Source: an uncultured Eubacteriales bacterium (GTDB taxonomy: Bacteria > Bacillota > Clostridia > Lachnospirales > Lachnospiraceae). From it: DNA of 43,667 nucleotides. Numbering within the stretch: the first letter of the stretch is position 1; each line of letters starts with the position of its first letter. The stretch is from positions 1 to 43,667 of the forward strand of contig CASDTX010000065.1 of NCBI GenBank assembly GCA_949283695.1, in the 5' to 3' direction. The notes beneath the pieces are model-generated. The model saw nothing but the letters and a program-made list of their open reading frames with translations. It ran no database searches and was not told the DNA's origin. Shown piece after piece: positions 16,870 through 27,872 of this stretch. Both the position numbers and the translations under genes were made by a program.

Positions 16870-19452
16870 CTAGCAGGTCGCTCCGCCTTTCAAATGCTTC
16901 TGCGCCTTTAGGTTCTCGTCTTTTCTTGTCAGCAGATCATTGGATAAGAGCTGTTCCTGGACATTCTCAAATCCCAGTCTTGCCACTGTATCGGCAAACC
17001 GCTCCCCTGTGATCCCCTGCTCGCGGAAGAGAAGGATCGCCTTCTCCACAACTGCCAGAACCTCTTCCTTATCGGTGAATACTTTCTCCAGGTAGCGTCC
17101 CTGTGCCACACGCTTGCCCCAGCGTCCGCCGATATAGATCCGATAACCGTCGGTGTAGCTGTCAACCGCATGGAACGGACACTTCCCGACACACCGTCCG
17201 CAGTGGTTGCATACGGTCTCATCAATGGTGATCTTGCCGTCCGAGAGATTGGCCGCCTTGATCGGACAGCCGTTCTCAATCTGACATACCTTACAGCCGC
17301 GGCATTTCTCCAGATCAATCTGGGGTACCCGCTGGCCGATGATGCCGAGATCATTCAGATCCGGCTTCACACAGTTATTCGGGCATCCGCCCACGGCAAT
17401 CTTGAATTTATGAGGCAGCTTGACCTCTCTGTAGCCGTGGTAGAACTTCTCGTGGATCTCCTCTGACAGTGCGAACGTATCGATCAGACCATACTGACAT
17501 GTGGTTCCTTTGCAGGATACCACTGGCCGTACTTTAGATCCTGTCCCTCCTGTTTCAAGCCCTGCCTGCAGCAGATACTCCCTGAGCGGTTCAATCTGAT
17601 TGAAGGGCACACCCTGAATCTCCATGGTCAGGCGGGACGTCAGCGTCACCTGGCCGCTTCCGTACAGCTCTGCAGCCTCAGCCACAGCCCGCGCCTCTTC
17701 AGCGGTGATCTTGCCATTTCTGGTAATCACACGGCCATTGAACTTATCCGGCGTTCTCTTATCTTTCAGGAAACCTAGGGCCTTCACCCGGGTCTCTTCT
17801 TCTTTGGATACTGCTGCTTCTGTATTTTCTGCCTTTACATCGTTAAAGAACGTAGCGCCTTCCAGCACAACGGTATTCTCATATCCATAGTAGCGCAGCC
17901 TGTTCTGGAGGAAGTAAGCCCGCTTGCCCTTTGCGCATACGAGCAGAAGCTTCTCCTTCTTATCCAGACCTTCGATCTCGCCGTTTACCTTTGCCAGGTT
18001 GACGAAAAATGCTCCGTGAATAGCCGGTTCCGGCTGAACGTCTACCACACGGTATCCCTTCGCTTTTCCCGCCGCATATTCTGCGGGAGTCATGCTCACC
18101 AGACTGCCGTCCAGCTTATTCATCAGTACATAAACCGCCTGCACAAACGGATGGATCGCCGTAGAGAACGGCGGAGCATAAGCAAAGTCTGCATTTTCAA
18201 AATCTTCCAGAACTGCGCCCATATTCATGCCCATAACAGCAATATCCACCATCTTGTCTACTGCGCCCGGTCCAAACACCTGAATTCCCAGCAGCTTCCG
18301 GGTCTGTCTGTCCGCAATCAGCTTTGTGATGAAGAAGGACGCGTCCGGATAATAGTGGGCCTTATCATCTGTCGGTACAAGGACGGTCTCTACATCATAC
18401 CCGGCTTCTCTCGCCTGCTCTTCTGTCAGTCCGGTGCGCCCGATATTTAAGCCAGGCAGCTTCACTACACCAGTGCCCAGCACACCCGGATAAGACTTCT
18501 GCGTCCCGGTAAGAACCTGCGCCAGGGTACGGCCTTCCAGATTCGCAGAGGATCCCATTGGTGACCACTGTGCTTTCCCTGTGATGCGGTTCTTCACCAT
18601 CACACAGTCACCTGCCGCATAGATATCGTCCAGATTGGTCTTCATCTGCTCGTCCACCAGGATCGTCCCCTTGAACATCTCAATGCCTGTCCCTTCCAGG
18701 AACTTTGTATTCGGACGGATTCCCGCCGCCATCACCAGGAGTTCACAGTTCAGGGTTCCTGCCGATGTTTTCACTCCGGTCACCTGATCCGTCCCCAGAA
18801 CTGCTTCCGCGCTCGTCCCGGTAATCACACGGATTCCTTCCCGAAGCAGATGTTTCTTGGCATAGGCTGCCATCTCCGGATCCAGGATATTCGGTAAGAT
18901 CTGGGGCGCGAAATCAATCACTGTCACATCGATTCCTCTTGCCTTCAGATTCTCAGCCGCCTCAAGGCCGATGAATCCGGCGCCGATCACAACTGCCTTT
19001 TTCACTTTGTTTTCCTCCGCATAAGTGCGGATCCCGTCTGCATCATCCGGAGTTCTCATTTTGAATACTCCCGGAAGATCTCTTCCCGCTATGGGCAGCT
19101 CCGCCGGCGATGCCCCCACAGCGATCACCAGTTTATCGTACGGACAGACCTCCGTCGCCCCGGATACCGTATCCTTCACAGTGATTTCTTTCTTCTGTGC
19201 ATCCAGCGCTGCAGCCTCTTTGCCTGTCCGCACTTCTACACCCGTCAGACCGGAGTATTTCTGCGGCGTATTCACAATCAGCTCATCTCTTCCCTCGATC
19301 AGGCCGCCCACATAGTACGGAAGCCCGCACCCGGCATAGGAGATATCCTGGTCTTTCGTAATCACTGTCACATCCAGGCTTCTGTCTTCCCGTTTTAATT
19401 TGGCCGCCGTTTTCGTTCCGGCAGCCACACCGCCGATAATCAGTACTTTCAT
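16870..19452 (-). CDS. Multidomain FAD oxidoreductase: CoA-disulfide-reductase-like, rhodanese, siroheme/4Fe-4S and ferredoxin domains
   Basis: An 860-residue fusion. Residues 1-450 are a pyridine-nucleotide disulfide oxidoreductase with FAD loop IGGVAAG (6-12), redox Cys42 in SYAGCGLPYY and NAD loop GAGFIG. Residues about 460-540 are a rhodanese domain with active-site C506 in CAKGKRA. Residues about 575-705 are a sulfite/nitrite-reductase-like unit with cluster cysteines C647, C652, C690 and C694 (GGCPNNC). Residues about 712-775 hold two ferredoxin motifs (C717/720/723/729 and C748/751/754/758). Family knowledge suggests NAD(P)H-dependent reduction of disulfide, persulfide or sulfite-like sulfur. 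Only one siroheme-type half is present, so it resembles small sulfite reductases. The physiological substrate is unknown. Confidence 0.87.
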   Translation of the reverse strand: MKVLIIGGVAAGTKTAAKLKREDRSLDVTVITKDQDISYAGCGLPYYVGGLIEGRDELIVNTPQKYSGLTGVEVRTGKEAAALDAQKKEITVKDTVSGATEVCPYDKLVIAVGASPAELPIAGRDLPGVFKMRTPDDADGIRTYAEENKVKKAVVIGAGFIGLEAAENLKARGIDVTVIDFAPQILPNILDPEMAAYAKKHLLREGIRVITGTSAEAVLGTDQVTGVKTSAGTLNCELLVMAAGIRPNTKFLEGTGIEMFKGTILVDEQMKTNLDDIYAAGDCVMVKNRITGKAQWSPMGSSANLEGRTLAQVLTGTQKSYPGVLGTGVVKLPGLNIGRTGLTEEQAREAGYDVETVLVPTDDKAHYYPDASFFITKLIADRQTRKLLGIQVFGPGAVDKMVDIAVMGMNMGAVLEDFENADFAYAPPFSTAIHPFVQAVYVLMNKLDGSLVSMTPAEYAAGKAKGYRVVDVQPEPAIHGAFFVNLAKVNGEIEGLDKKEKLLLVCAKGKRAYFLQNRLRYYGYENTVVLEGATFFNDVKAENTEAAVSKEEETRVKALGFLKDKRTPDKFNGRVITRNGKITAEEARAVAEAAELYGSGQVTLTSRLTMEIQGVPFNQIEPLREYLLQAGLETGGTGSKVRPVVSCKGTTCQYGLIDTFALSEEIHEKFYHGYREVKLPHKFKIAVGGCPNNCVKPDLNDLGIIGQRVPQIDLEKCRGCKVCQIENGCPIKAANLSDGKITIDETVCNHCGRCVGKCPFHAVDSYTDGYRIYIGGRWGKRVAQGRYLEKVFTDKEEVLAVVEKAILLFREQGITGERFADTVARLGFENVQEQLLSNDLLTRKDENLKAQKHLKGGATC

Positions 19453-19488
19453 GAGTTTTCCTCTTTTCTTTTTCTTTCCTGTTTTCTG

Positions 19489-19869
19489 TTATTCTGGTTC
19501 CTTGCTTTCCCGCCATCCGCAGGACAGTTCTTTGCTCCGATGACAGCAGTGCTTCTCACCCGCACATTCCGGCTTCATCTCTCTGCACACAGTCACATCC
19601 CCGCCGCCGATGGTAAGCTCTCTCGCATTTACAAGCATGTCTGCCATCTTCTGCCGTGCCTGATTATAGATTCTGGTCACTGTAGGCCGGGAGATATCCA
19701 TCCTTCTGGCGCACTCTTCCTGGGTCATCTGCACGTAGTCCAGCAGCCGGATCACCTCGTATTCATCATATGTCAGATTCGTACTGCCATCCGGGCTCCG
19801 TCCCTTCGGCAAGAACCCTGACACTTCCGGTACCGAACAGATACATCTGTGCTTCTGCGGTCTCGCCAT
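19489..19869 (-). CDS. DUF134 family HTH regulator
   Basis: A 126-residue protein that matches the DUF134 family. It begins MARPQKHRCICSVPEV and has a sigma-factor-like helix-turn-helix (about 55-85: MTQEECARRMDISRPTVTRI). The C-terminus is Cys/His-rich (C-x6-C-x5-HCCH pattern), which suggests metal or redox sensing. AAGGAG lies six bases before the ATG. It is 36 bases upstream of the redox fusion gene on the same strand, so it is probably the operon's own regulator. Confidence 0.85.
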   Translation of the reverse strand: MARPQKHRCICSVPEVSGFLPKGRSPDGSTNLTYDEYEVIRLLDYVQMTQEECARRMDISRPTVTRIYNQARQKMADMLVNARELTIGGGDVTVCREMKPECAGEKHCCHRSKELSCGWRESKEPE

Positions 19870-19915
19870 ACGCTTCTCCTTTCTTCCTGTTATCCTTCAC
19901 CGAAACACTACTTTC

Positions 19916-19943
19916 AGTATACGACTTTATGAGCATATGTCAA
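19916..19943 (-). promoter_or_regulatory. Promoter of DUF134-oxidoreductase operon with palindrome in the spacer
   Basis: On the minus strand, TTGACA (19938-19943) and TATACT (19916-19921) are 16 bases apart. A perfect 10-base palindrome with a two-base centre, TATGAGCATA on the plus strand (19928-19937), abuts the -35 box inside the spacer. This is a natural place for a repressor or metal-responsive regulator to bind, and DUF134 itself is the obvious candidate (inference). Confidence 0.7.
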
Positions 19944-20006
19944 TAACTTTTCCAACAAAAGAGATTTCTGCCGCATAGGATTCTCCGCCTGCAGCGGGGC
20001 GCAAAA

Positions 20007-20044
20007 AGAGCTGATCCCGCGGTTTTACCCGTGAAACCAGCTCT
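20007..20044 (-). terminator. Rho-independent terminator of the PTS/GH4/M20 operon
   Basis: Minus strand: AGAGCTGGTTTCAC ... GTAAAACC ... CAGCTCT followed by five T residues. The outer arms are perfect (7 bases) and an inner stem (GGTTTCAC/GTAAAACC) stacks above. It starts about 70 bases after the M20 stop. Confidence 0.75.
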
Positions 20045-20114
20045 GTGATCTAAGCACCCAAATATAGCACTGTCTTTAAGAAAATTCTCCTAACATATTT
20101 TCAGCCGATATCCC

Positions 20115-21278
20115 CTATATGTGTGTTAATAGTCTGCTGTAAACATCTCTTGCTTCCTGAATCTTTTTCACCGAACAATGTTCATTTCTCATATGTGCAA
20201 GCTTATACTCTCCGGGTCCAAATCCAATCGTAGGTACTCCCATAGCAATCGGCGTAATCGCGTTTGTCCCAAAATCCCAAAAATCATAGGACTCTGCCTC
20301 ACGTCCATACACTTCTTTATAAGCGCATCGGAGAGCTTTGCACAAATGGCTGTCTTCATCAATCTTCCATGGATCATGCATGGGTTCATAGACAAGTTTT
20401 GCTCCGGTCCAAGTTGTATGATACAGTGTCCCTACTTCCCAGGACGCATCTTTTCCGGCGATCAGCTCCTCCATTTCATTCTTCACGTCATCGAGCTTCT
20501 CCCCCAGCGCGAGCCGCCTGTCCAAATAAATCGTGCATTCACCAGGGACTGCATTCAATGACGCACTCACACAGGAAATGTCTGTCAACACAATTGTACC
20601 ATGCGGGTGTCCTTTCTTCTGTAAACGCTTATTCAGTGTTTCAACACGCTTAATGATCTCCGCCATTTCATACACTGCGTTTTTCCCTTTTTCAGGTGCA
20701 GAACCATGTGCAGATACTCCATGGCTTTTAATTCGAATCTGCGCCTTTCCCTTATGTCCTAAAGTGATCACGTTATCGCTTGGCTCGCATATGATACAAT
20801 AATCCGGTGTTAGATTTGCTTCTTTATAGAAGTATTTTAAATTCTCTCCATCACAATACTCTTCACATACAGTTCCTGTAACATAAATGGTCTTTCCTTC
20901 CAAATATCCTCTGTCTCTTGCATCTGCGGCGCCATAAACAGCTGCACACAGAGCAGACTTCATATCAACACTTCCGCGGCCCCAGATATTTCCATCTACG
21001 ATTTTCCCCGAAAACGGAGGAACTTCCCATAATGTCTCATCCTGTACCTGCACAGTATCCATATGTCCGTCAAAGTGAATGATCTTCTCACCACACCCCA
21101 TTTTTCCTATTACATTTCCTACAGCATCGATCCAGACCTCATCATAATCGAGCTTTTTCATTTCCTGCACCATTAATTCTGCAAACTCTTTTTCTTCATT
21201 GGAATAACTTCTTGTCTGAATTGCCTTTTGAACAAAGCGCAGCAGTGCATCTTCATCATAAATCATTTCATTTTCCAT
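20115..21278 (-). CDS. M20-family metallohydrolase, YgeY/ArgE/DapE-like
   Basis: A 387-residue dinuclear-metal amidohydrolase. The metal-binding motif is HFDGHMDTV (H72, D74). A bridging Asp lies in GRGSVDMKSAL (about 104), the catalytic Glu pair in CEEYCDG, a ligand in ICEPSD, and the dimerisation (lid) domain at about 190-290. It most resembles the YgeY group of ArgE/DapE-type deacylases and dipeptidases. The substrate is not evident. AGGAG six bases upstream fixes the start, and the upstream GH4 stop lies within 12 bases, so the genes are co-translated. Its presence with a PTS and a phospho-glycosidase suggests an amide-bearing sugar substrate (inference). Confidence 0.85.
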   Translation of the reverse strand: MENEMIYDEDALLRFVQKAIQTRSYSNEEKEFAELMVQEMKKLDYDEVWIDAVGNVIGKMGCGEKIIHFDGHMDTVQVQDETLWEVPPFSGKIVDGNIWGRGSVDMKSALCAAVYGAADARDRGYLEGKTIYVTGTVCEEYCDGENLKYFYKEANLTPDYCIICEPSDNVITLGHKGKAQIRIKSHGVSAHGSAPEKGKNAVYEMAEIIKRVETLNKRLQKKGHPHGTIVLTDISCVSASLNAVPGECTIYLDRRLALGEKLDDVKNEMEELIAGKDASWEVGTLYHTTWTGAKLVYEPMHDPWKIDEDSHLCKALRCAYKEVYGREAESYDFWDFGTNAITPIAMGVPTIGFGPGEYKLAHMRNEHCSVKKIQEARDVYSRLLTHI

Positions 21279-21290
21279 TGATAACTCCTA

Positions 21291-24235
<2,945 letters not shown>

Positions 24236-24291
24236 TTTTAGTCTCCTTTTAATTTTCATTTGTTTTTCAGATGTACGTACGATCTTTGTAA

Positions 24292-24357
24292 TATTATTAT
24301 ATTGACTGCAAAACAATAAAAGTATTATTATATTGATAAATAGTATAACAATATTGA
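24292..24357. promoter_or_regulatory. Helically phased direct repeats in the PTS/AraC divergent region
   Basis: The 14-mer TATTATTATATTGA occurs twice with no mismatch (24292-24305 and 24323-24336, offset 31). Its core ATATTGA recurs at 24351-24357, offset 21 from the second. These spacings are close to three and two helical turns, so all copies face the same side of DNA, as expected for AraC-family half-sites. On the minus strand each 14-mer contains TATAAT, so the repeats overlap likely -10 elements of the PTS operon. Activator binding is inferred. Confidence 0.65.
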
Positions 24358-24404
24358 TTCATATTCCCTTTTTATAAATTTCAGGACGGAGATTTGGATA
24401 AAAT

Positions 24405-25328
24405 ATGCAAATATATAACATCCCATTGAATAAGGACAAGAAAGAAATCACATCTCACGGGAACAGAGCGTTCCCTATCGCTGTCTATGAACAGGAATTA
24501 AAAAAGAATATTTTAGGTTTTATCCCCTGGCACTGGCATGAAGAACTGCAATTCTGTTATATTGTCAAAGGCATTGTCAAATTTCACATCAGCAACCAGA
24601 TTGTATTATTAGAAAAAGGACAGGGAGTATTTATCTCTTCGAATATCTTGCATATGGCAGATTCTGATGACGCAGATTCCGGAGCCTATATCTGTATCGA
24701 TGTAAAACCGATTTTCCTCAGCAATTATGCTGACAGCATCATTGCCCAAAAATATATTTATCCGATTCTTCACAACAGCATGTTTTCTTTTTTTGTTTTT
24801 TCTGACGCAGATACACACGGCAGAAGGATTCTAGAAGAATTAAGACAAATTTATTTATCATACATTCACAAAAATTCAGGATATGAAATAGATATTCAGA
24901 TTTCCCTGCTGTCCGTATGGAAAATCATGTTTTTGCATTTGAACCAACAGGCAAACGAGAAATGTCTCGTTTCTCAGAAGGACAACGAACGGATCAAACA
25001 AATTATGTCCTATATCCACGATCATTTTTCTTTGCAGATCACATTGGACGACATTGCGGGTTATGTAAATTTAAGCAAAAATGAATGCTGCAGAGCATTT
25101 AAAAAATACACCGGGGATTCCATCTTTACTTACATTACCAATTATCGCATATTAGAAAGTGAGAAACTTCTGTTAACCACAAACTGGCCGATTAATGTCA
25201 TTGCTAACATTTGTGGTTTTAACAGTTCAAGCTACTATACGAAAACATTCAGATTGAGAAAAAATATGACGCCTAAAGAATTTCGGGATGGAAAGAATCG
25301 TCGAACGCTTCCTGTTCCGGATATTTAA
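24405..25328 (+). CDS. AraC-family transcriptional regulator with cupin domain
   Basis: A 307-residue regulator. The N-terminal cupin sensor (about 20-115) has FIPWHWHEELQF, the usual sugar-pocket segment. The C-terminal double helix-turn-helix (about 205-300) includes LDDIAGYVNLSKNECCRAFKKYTG and the closing ICGFNSSSYYTKTFRLRKNMTPKEF. It is divergent from the PTS/GH4/M20 operon and probably activates it in response to the sugar or its phosphate. The ribosome site is weak (CGGAG, 13 bases away). A slightly different start is possible, though this ATG keeps the cupin complete. Confidence 0.88.
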   Translation: MQIYNIPLNKDKKEITSHGNRAFPIAVYEQELKKNILGFIPWHWHEELQFCYIVKGIVKFHISNQIVLLEKGQGVFISSNILHMADSDDADSGAYICIDVKPIFLSNYADSIIAQKYIYPILHNSMFSFFVFSDADTHGRRILEELRQIYLSYIHKNSGYEIDIQISLLSVWKIMFLHLNQQANEKCLVSQKDNERIKQIMSYIHDHFSLQITLDDIAGYVNLSKNECCRAFKKYTGDSIFTYITNYRILESEKLLLTTNWPINVIANICGFNSSSYYTKTFRLRKNMTPKEFRDGKNRRTLPVPDI

Positions 25329-25333
25329 AAGAA

Positions 25334-25363
25334 AAACCGCCACTACATGTGTAATGGCGGTTT
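25334..25363 (-). terminator. Rho-independent terminator of rpsF-ssb-rpsR
   Basis: A 14-base stem with one mismatch (AAACCGCCACTACA on the plus strand) and a two-base loop. Read on the minus strand it ends GGCGGTTTTTCTTTT, a good T-tract, about 85 bases after rpsR. It also lies six bases after the AraC gene and may serve both directions. Confidence 0.8.
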
Positions 25364-25446
25364 CCGATGATTCAAAGTCATTGCTTCCAGTCTCTCTATT
25401 AGAGGAGATTGGATATGCATGTTCACAAACAACCTATTGATAAGGC

Positions 25447-25713
25447 TTAGTCCTGAACGTACGGCATAAGAGAGATATGTCTTGCTCTCTTGATTGCTAC
25501 TGTAAGAGCTCTCTGATGTTTTGCACAGTTTCCTGTGATTCTTCTCGGAAGAATCTTGCCTCTCTCAGAAACATATTTCTTCAGCTTTGCAACGTCCTTG
25601 TAATCGATTTCGTTATTTTCTTTTCCACAGAATACGCATACTTTCTTTCTTCTGCGTGCCGGGCCTCTTCTCTTGAAGCCGCCTTCTGGTCTGCTTCCCT
25701 TCTCGTAAGCCAT
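25447..25713 (-). CDS. rpsR: Small-subunit ribosomal protein bS18
   Basis: The 88-residue protein S18, which pairs with S6 on the 30S platform. Conserved segments are [33 protein letters not shown] and [23 protein letters not shown]. The open frame extends 22 codons upstream into the ssb 3' end. The ATG at 25713 is correct for the family and has AAGGAG seven bases before it. The N-terminus keeps C-x2-C (CVFC) and a later single Cys. Last gene of the rpsF-ssb-rpsR operon. Confidence 0.97.
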   Translation of the reverse strand: MAYEKGSRPEGGFKRRGPARRRKKVCVFCGKENNEIDYKDVAKLKKYVSERGKILPRRITGNCAKHQRALTVAIKRARHISLMPYVQD

Positions 25714-25747
25714 GATGAATCTCCTTTCTTCACAAAAGTGTTTCAGG

Positions 25748-26191
25748 TCAGTTAAACGGTAACTCCTCATCAATGCCATCAGGGATATTCATAAATCCGT
25801 CCCCTGCCGGTGCGCTCGGCGCCGGTGCCGGAGCCGGCTGATGATAGGAGGATCTGTTTGCCTCGCTCTCAGCTCTGCTCTCCGCGAATTCCTGCTCCTC
25901 CACGATCACTTCTGTCGTATATACTTTCACGCCGTCCCTGTTCGTGTAGCTTCCGGTCTGAATGCGGCCGGAAATAGAAACCCGCATTCCCTGACGGAAA
26001 TACTTCTCTGCGAACTCAGCGGAACGTCCGAACACTACGCACGGAATAAAATCTGCTGTCGGCTCGCCGTCCCTTTTGAATCTGCGGTCAACGGCAACTG
26101 TGTATCTTGCAACAGCTGTCGCATTGTCTCCCTGGGAATATCTGACTTCAGGATCCCTTGTTAACCGTCCTACTAAAATCGCTTTATTCAT
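25748..26191 (-). CDS. ssb: Single-stranded DNA-binding protein
   Basis: A 147-residue SSB. The OB fold covers about 1-105 ([55 protein letters not shown] is the core region, conserved). It is followed by a flexible Pro/Ala-rich linker and an acidic tip. The tip reads DEELPFN, so one Asn follows the usual terminal Phe that docks partner proteins. It lies 16 bases after rpsF and 34 bases before rpsR. In this position SSB is co-expressed with the ribosomal proteins, a standard arrangement. Confidence 0.96.
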   Translation of the reverse strand: MNKAILVGRLTRDPEVRYSQGDNATAVARYTVAVDRRFKRDGEPTADFIPCVVFGRSAEFAEKYFRQGMRVSISGRIQTGSYTNRDGVKVYTTEVIVEEQEFAESRAESEANRSSYHQPAPAPAPSAPAGDGFMNIPDGIDEELPFN

Positions 26192-26207
26192 ACATACCTC
26201 TTTCCGC

Positions 26208-26495
26208 TTATGCTTCCTGTTTCACGCATAAATATCTGAGTACGTTGTCCATAATGCGGATACGCTGTTCCACTTCGCCCGGAACCGTAGTCTCAGCCTC
26301 GAAGTGTACGAAGTAATAATATCCTTCTGTCATCTTCTGGATCTCGTAAGCGAATCTTCTCTTGCCCCACTCGTCCACGTCTGTTACGTTGCCGCCGAAA
26401 CGTGTGATCAGAGCTTTCACCTTCTCGATAACGTCTGCTCTTGCTTCGTCTTCGAGTTTTGCGCTCACAACAACAGCTAATTCATACTTATTCAT
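26208..26495 (-). CDS. rpsF: Small-subunit ribosomal protein bS6
   Basis: The 95-residue protein S6, starting MNKYELAVVVSAKLEDEAR with the family segments GGNVTDVDEWGKRRFAYEI and EGYYYFVHFEAE. The frame extends 17 codons upstream, but the ATG at 26495 has AGGAGGT eight bases before it and gives the family N-terminus. First gene of the rpsF-ssb-rpsR operon. Its leader holds interlocking inverted repeats just before the ribosome site (separate entry). Confidence 0.96.
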   Translation of the reverse strand: MNKYELAVVVSAKLEDEARADVIEKVKALITRFGGNVTDVDEWGKRRFAYEIQKMTEGYYYFVHFEAETTVPGEVEQRIRIMDNVLRYLCVKQEA

Positions 26496-26524
26496 GGTCC
26501 TGCACCTCCTTATGGTCTCTGGCC

Positions 26525-26547
26525 CCCGGCTCTTGTCCGGGAACAAG
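26525..26547 (-). promoter_or_regulatory. Candidate S6:S18-type leader structure (possible pseudoknot)
   Basis: On the minus strand the order is CTTGT, T, CCCGG, ACAAG, AG, CCGGG. CTTGT pairs with ACAAG and CCCGG pairs with CCGGG in an interlocked a-b-a'-b' order, about 15 bases upstream of the ribosome site. It could be an H-type pseudoknot or two exclusive hairpins. S6 and S18 are known to repress rpsF through a leader RNA in many bacteria. I did not match this to that motif's consensus. Confidence 0.4.
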
Positions 26548-26621
26548 GAATTATGAAACTGATCAGAACAGATCTGTCAGCATGTCACGATTACTCATGA
26601 TACCATAAGGGACCGGATGTT

Positions 26622-26810
26622 TCAAGTCTTTTTCGTAATCTGCCTGGTATTTTTTTCAACCAGTTTCCGCGGCACCATGATCTGGTGTCCGCATCCCGCG
26701 CATTTCAGCCGGAAATCTGCGCCCGTACGCAGCACCTCCCACTCGAAGCTTCCGCAGGGGTGGGGTTTCTTCATTCGGATTCTGTCTCCTACGTCAAATC
26801 TGTCTGCCAT
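26622..26810 (-). CDS. DUF951 family small protein
   Basis: A 62-residue protein of the DUF951 family. It begins MADRFDVGDRIRMKKPHPCGS and has a central GADFRLKCAGCGHQIMVPR with C-x2-C, plus a more N-terminal Cys, suggesting a small zinc-ribbon-like fold. The family is widespread and uncharacterised in Firmicutes, often near rpsF or ychF. It is 65 bases downstream of the sortase gene on the same strand and is followed by the rpsF promoter region. Confidence 0.88.
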   Translation of the reverse strand: MADRFDVGDRIRMKKPHPCGSFEWEVLRTGADFRLKCAGCGHQIMVPRKLVEKNTRQITKKT

Positions 26811-26875
26811 CTCTTCCCTCTCTCACCATTTCTGTACAAATCGGACTGTTCCGTCCGACTCGCCCTTCTCAGCCC

Positions 26876-27814
26876 TTAATCTATAGCGGTCAGCACACCC
26901 TGTACGAGAAATCTTTCATCATCCTGCACATTTGTGCAGGTAGACAGACTCACGATCTGGGACTGCGCATTCAGCTCCACATCTACCTGGTAGTTGGAGC
27001 TTTCTCTGCAAAGATTCAGATACGTCTCAAACTCCTCGTCCGACGCATATTCCAGGTCATAATTATCCGCTGTATCCGCCACTACCCCTGCCGAAAAGAC
27101 TGTGTACGTCCGCACTCTGCCGTCCGGTGTGTAGATATAGAAATCCGGATGCTCCCGGCAGAACGACTCATCTTTATATTCCAGAAGTTCCGAGAACATC
27201 TCACCGCCTACATTGAGGTGATGGCCATAAATGAAGGTATTCCGGTCTGAGAAATCAGAGCTGTTTCTCATATCAATGAAGATCGCTCCCAGCTTATTAT
27301 CGTTGGCTGTGAATGTCTTTGTCAGATATTCCGTATTATCCGCGCTCTTTACGACCGGATAGTTAATAATCGCCGGCTCGTCGAACCGGATCCAGGCCGC
27401 CGTGTCCGGATTCTCCGCGTAGAGCGCATCGAAATCTACACGGAAGCCGCTGCCGTTCTCATCCGCAGTCACGGCGATATCCTTGATCTCATCGTACTCT
27501 TTCCCGCCGGAATAATAGGGTACAAGCATACTTACCAGCTGATACAGAGAAAATACGAATACGCAGACAGCCGCGATCAGAACCCCGCCGGATACGATAT
27601 TAAATGCCGTGCGTTTCTTCTGCTGATTCCTTCTTCCTCGTCTGCCTCCTCTCGTCCTGCGTCTTCTGCGTGGAGTGTCAGAACCGCGCCCCTGCTCCGG
27701 AAGCTGATTCATCTCTTCTTCCTGCCGGGCCGCCCGTTTGGCCTGGCGGCGTCTTCTGCGCGCCGCGCGCCTCCTGATCTCACTGTCTGAAAGTTTCTTA
27801 TCATTTCTTGCCAT
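26876..27814 (-). CDS. Class B sortase
   Basis: A 312-residue cysteine transpeptidase that attaches proteins to the cell wall or pili. The N-terminal 65 residues are cytoplasmic and extremely Arg/Lys-rich (many RRR runs). One membrane anchor follows (about 72-95), then the sortase beta-barrel. The catalytic residues are H198 in YGHHLNVG, C293 in SLSTC and R301 in ERFLVQG. The class B call rests on the TLxTC-like motif, the long extra helix and the overall length. AAGGA lies nine bases upstream of the ATG. No sortase substrate (LPxTG- or NPxTN-like) is encoded nearby, so it is probably a housekeeping sortase. Confidence 0.92.
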   Translation of the reverse strand: MARNDKKLSDSEIRRRAARRRRRQAKRAARQEEEMNQLPEQGRGSDTPRRRRRTRGGRRGRRNQQKKRTAFNIVSGGVLIAAVCVFVFSLYQLVSMLVPYYSGGKEYDEIKDIAVTADENGSGFRVDFDALYAENPDTAAWIRFDEPAIINYPVVKSADNTEYLTKTFTANDNKLGAIFIDMRNSSDFSDRNTFIYGHHLNVGGEMFSELLEYKDESFCREHPDFYIYTPDGRVRTYTVFSAGVVADTADNYDLEYASDEEFETYLNLCRESSNYQVDVELNAQSQIVSLSTCTNVQDDERFLVQGVLTAID

Positions 27815-27872
27815 ACTCCATGTTCCTTCCTATGTAGATCACCGCTGCAGACGCAACAGTTCAGCCCGCTGT

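Noticed and set aside
24236-24316. An N-terminal extension of the PTS permease from an upstream ATG
   Set aside because: No ribosome site precedes that ATG, the extension would cover the real AAAAGGAG site, and the shorter form matches the family length.
25365-25440. A 25-codon minus-strand ORF after rpsR
   Set aside because: No ribosome site, and it runs into the terminator hairpin.
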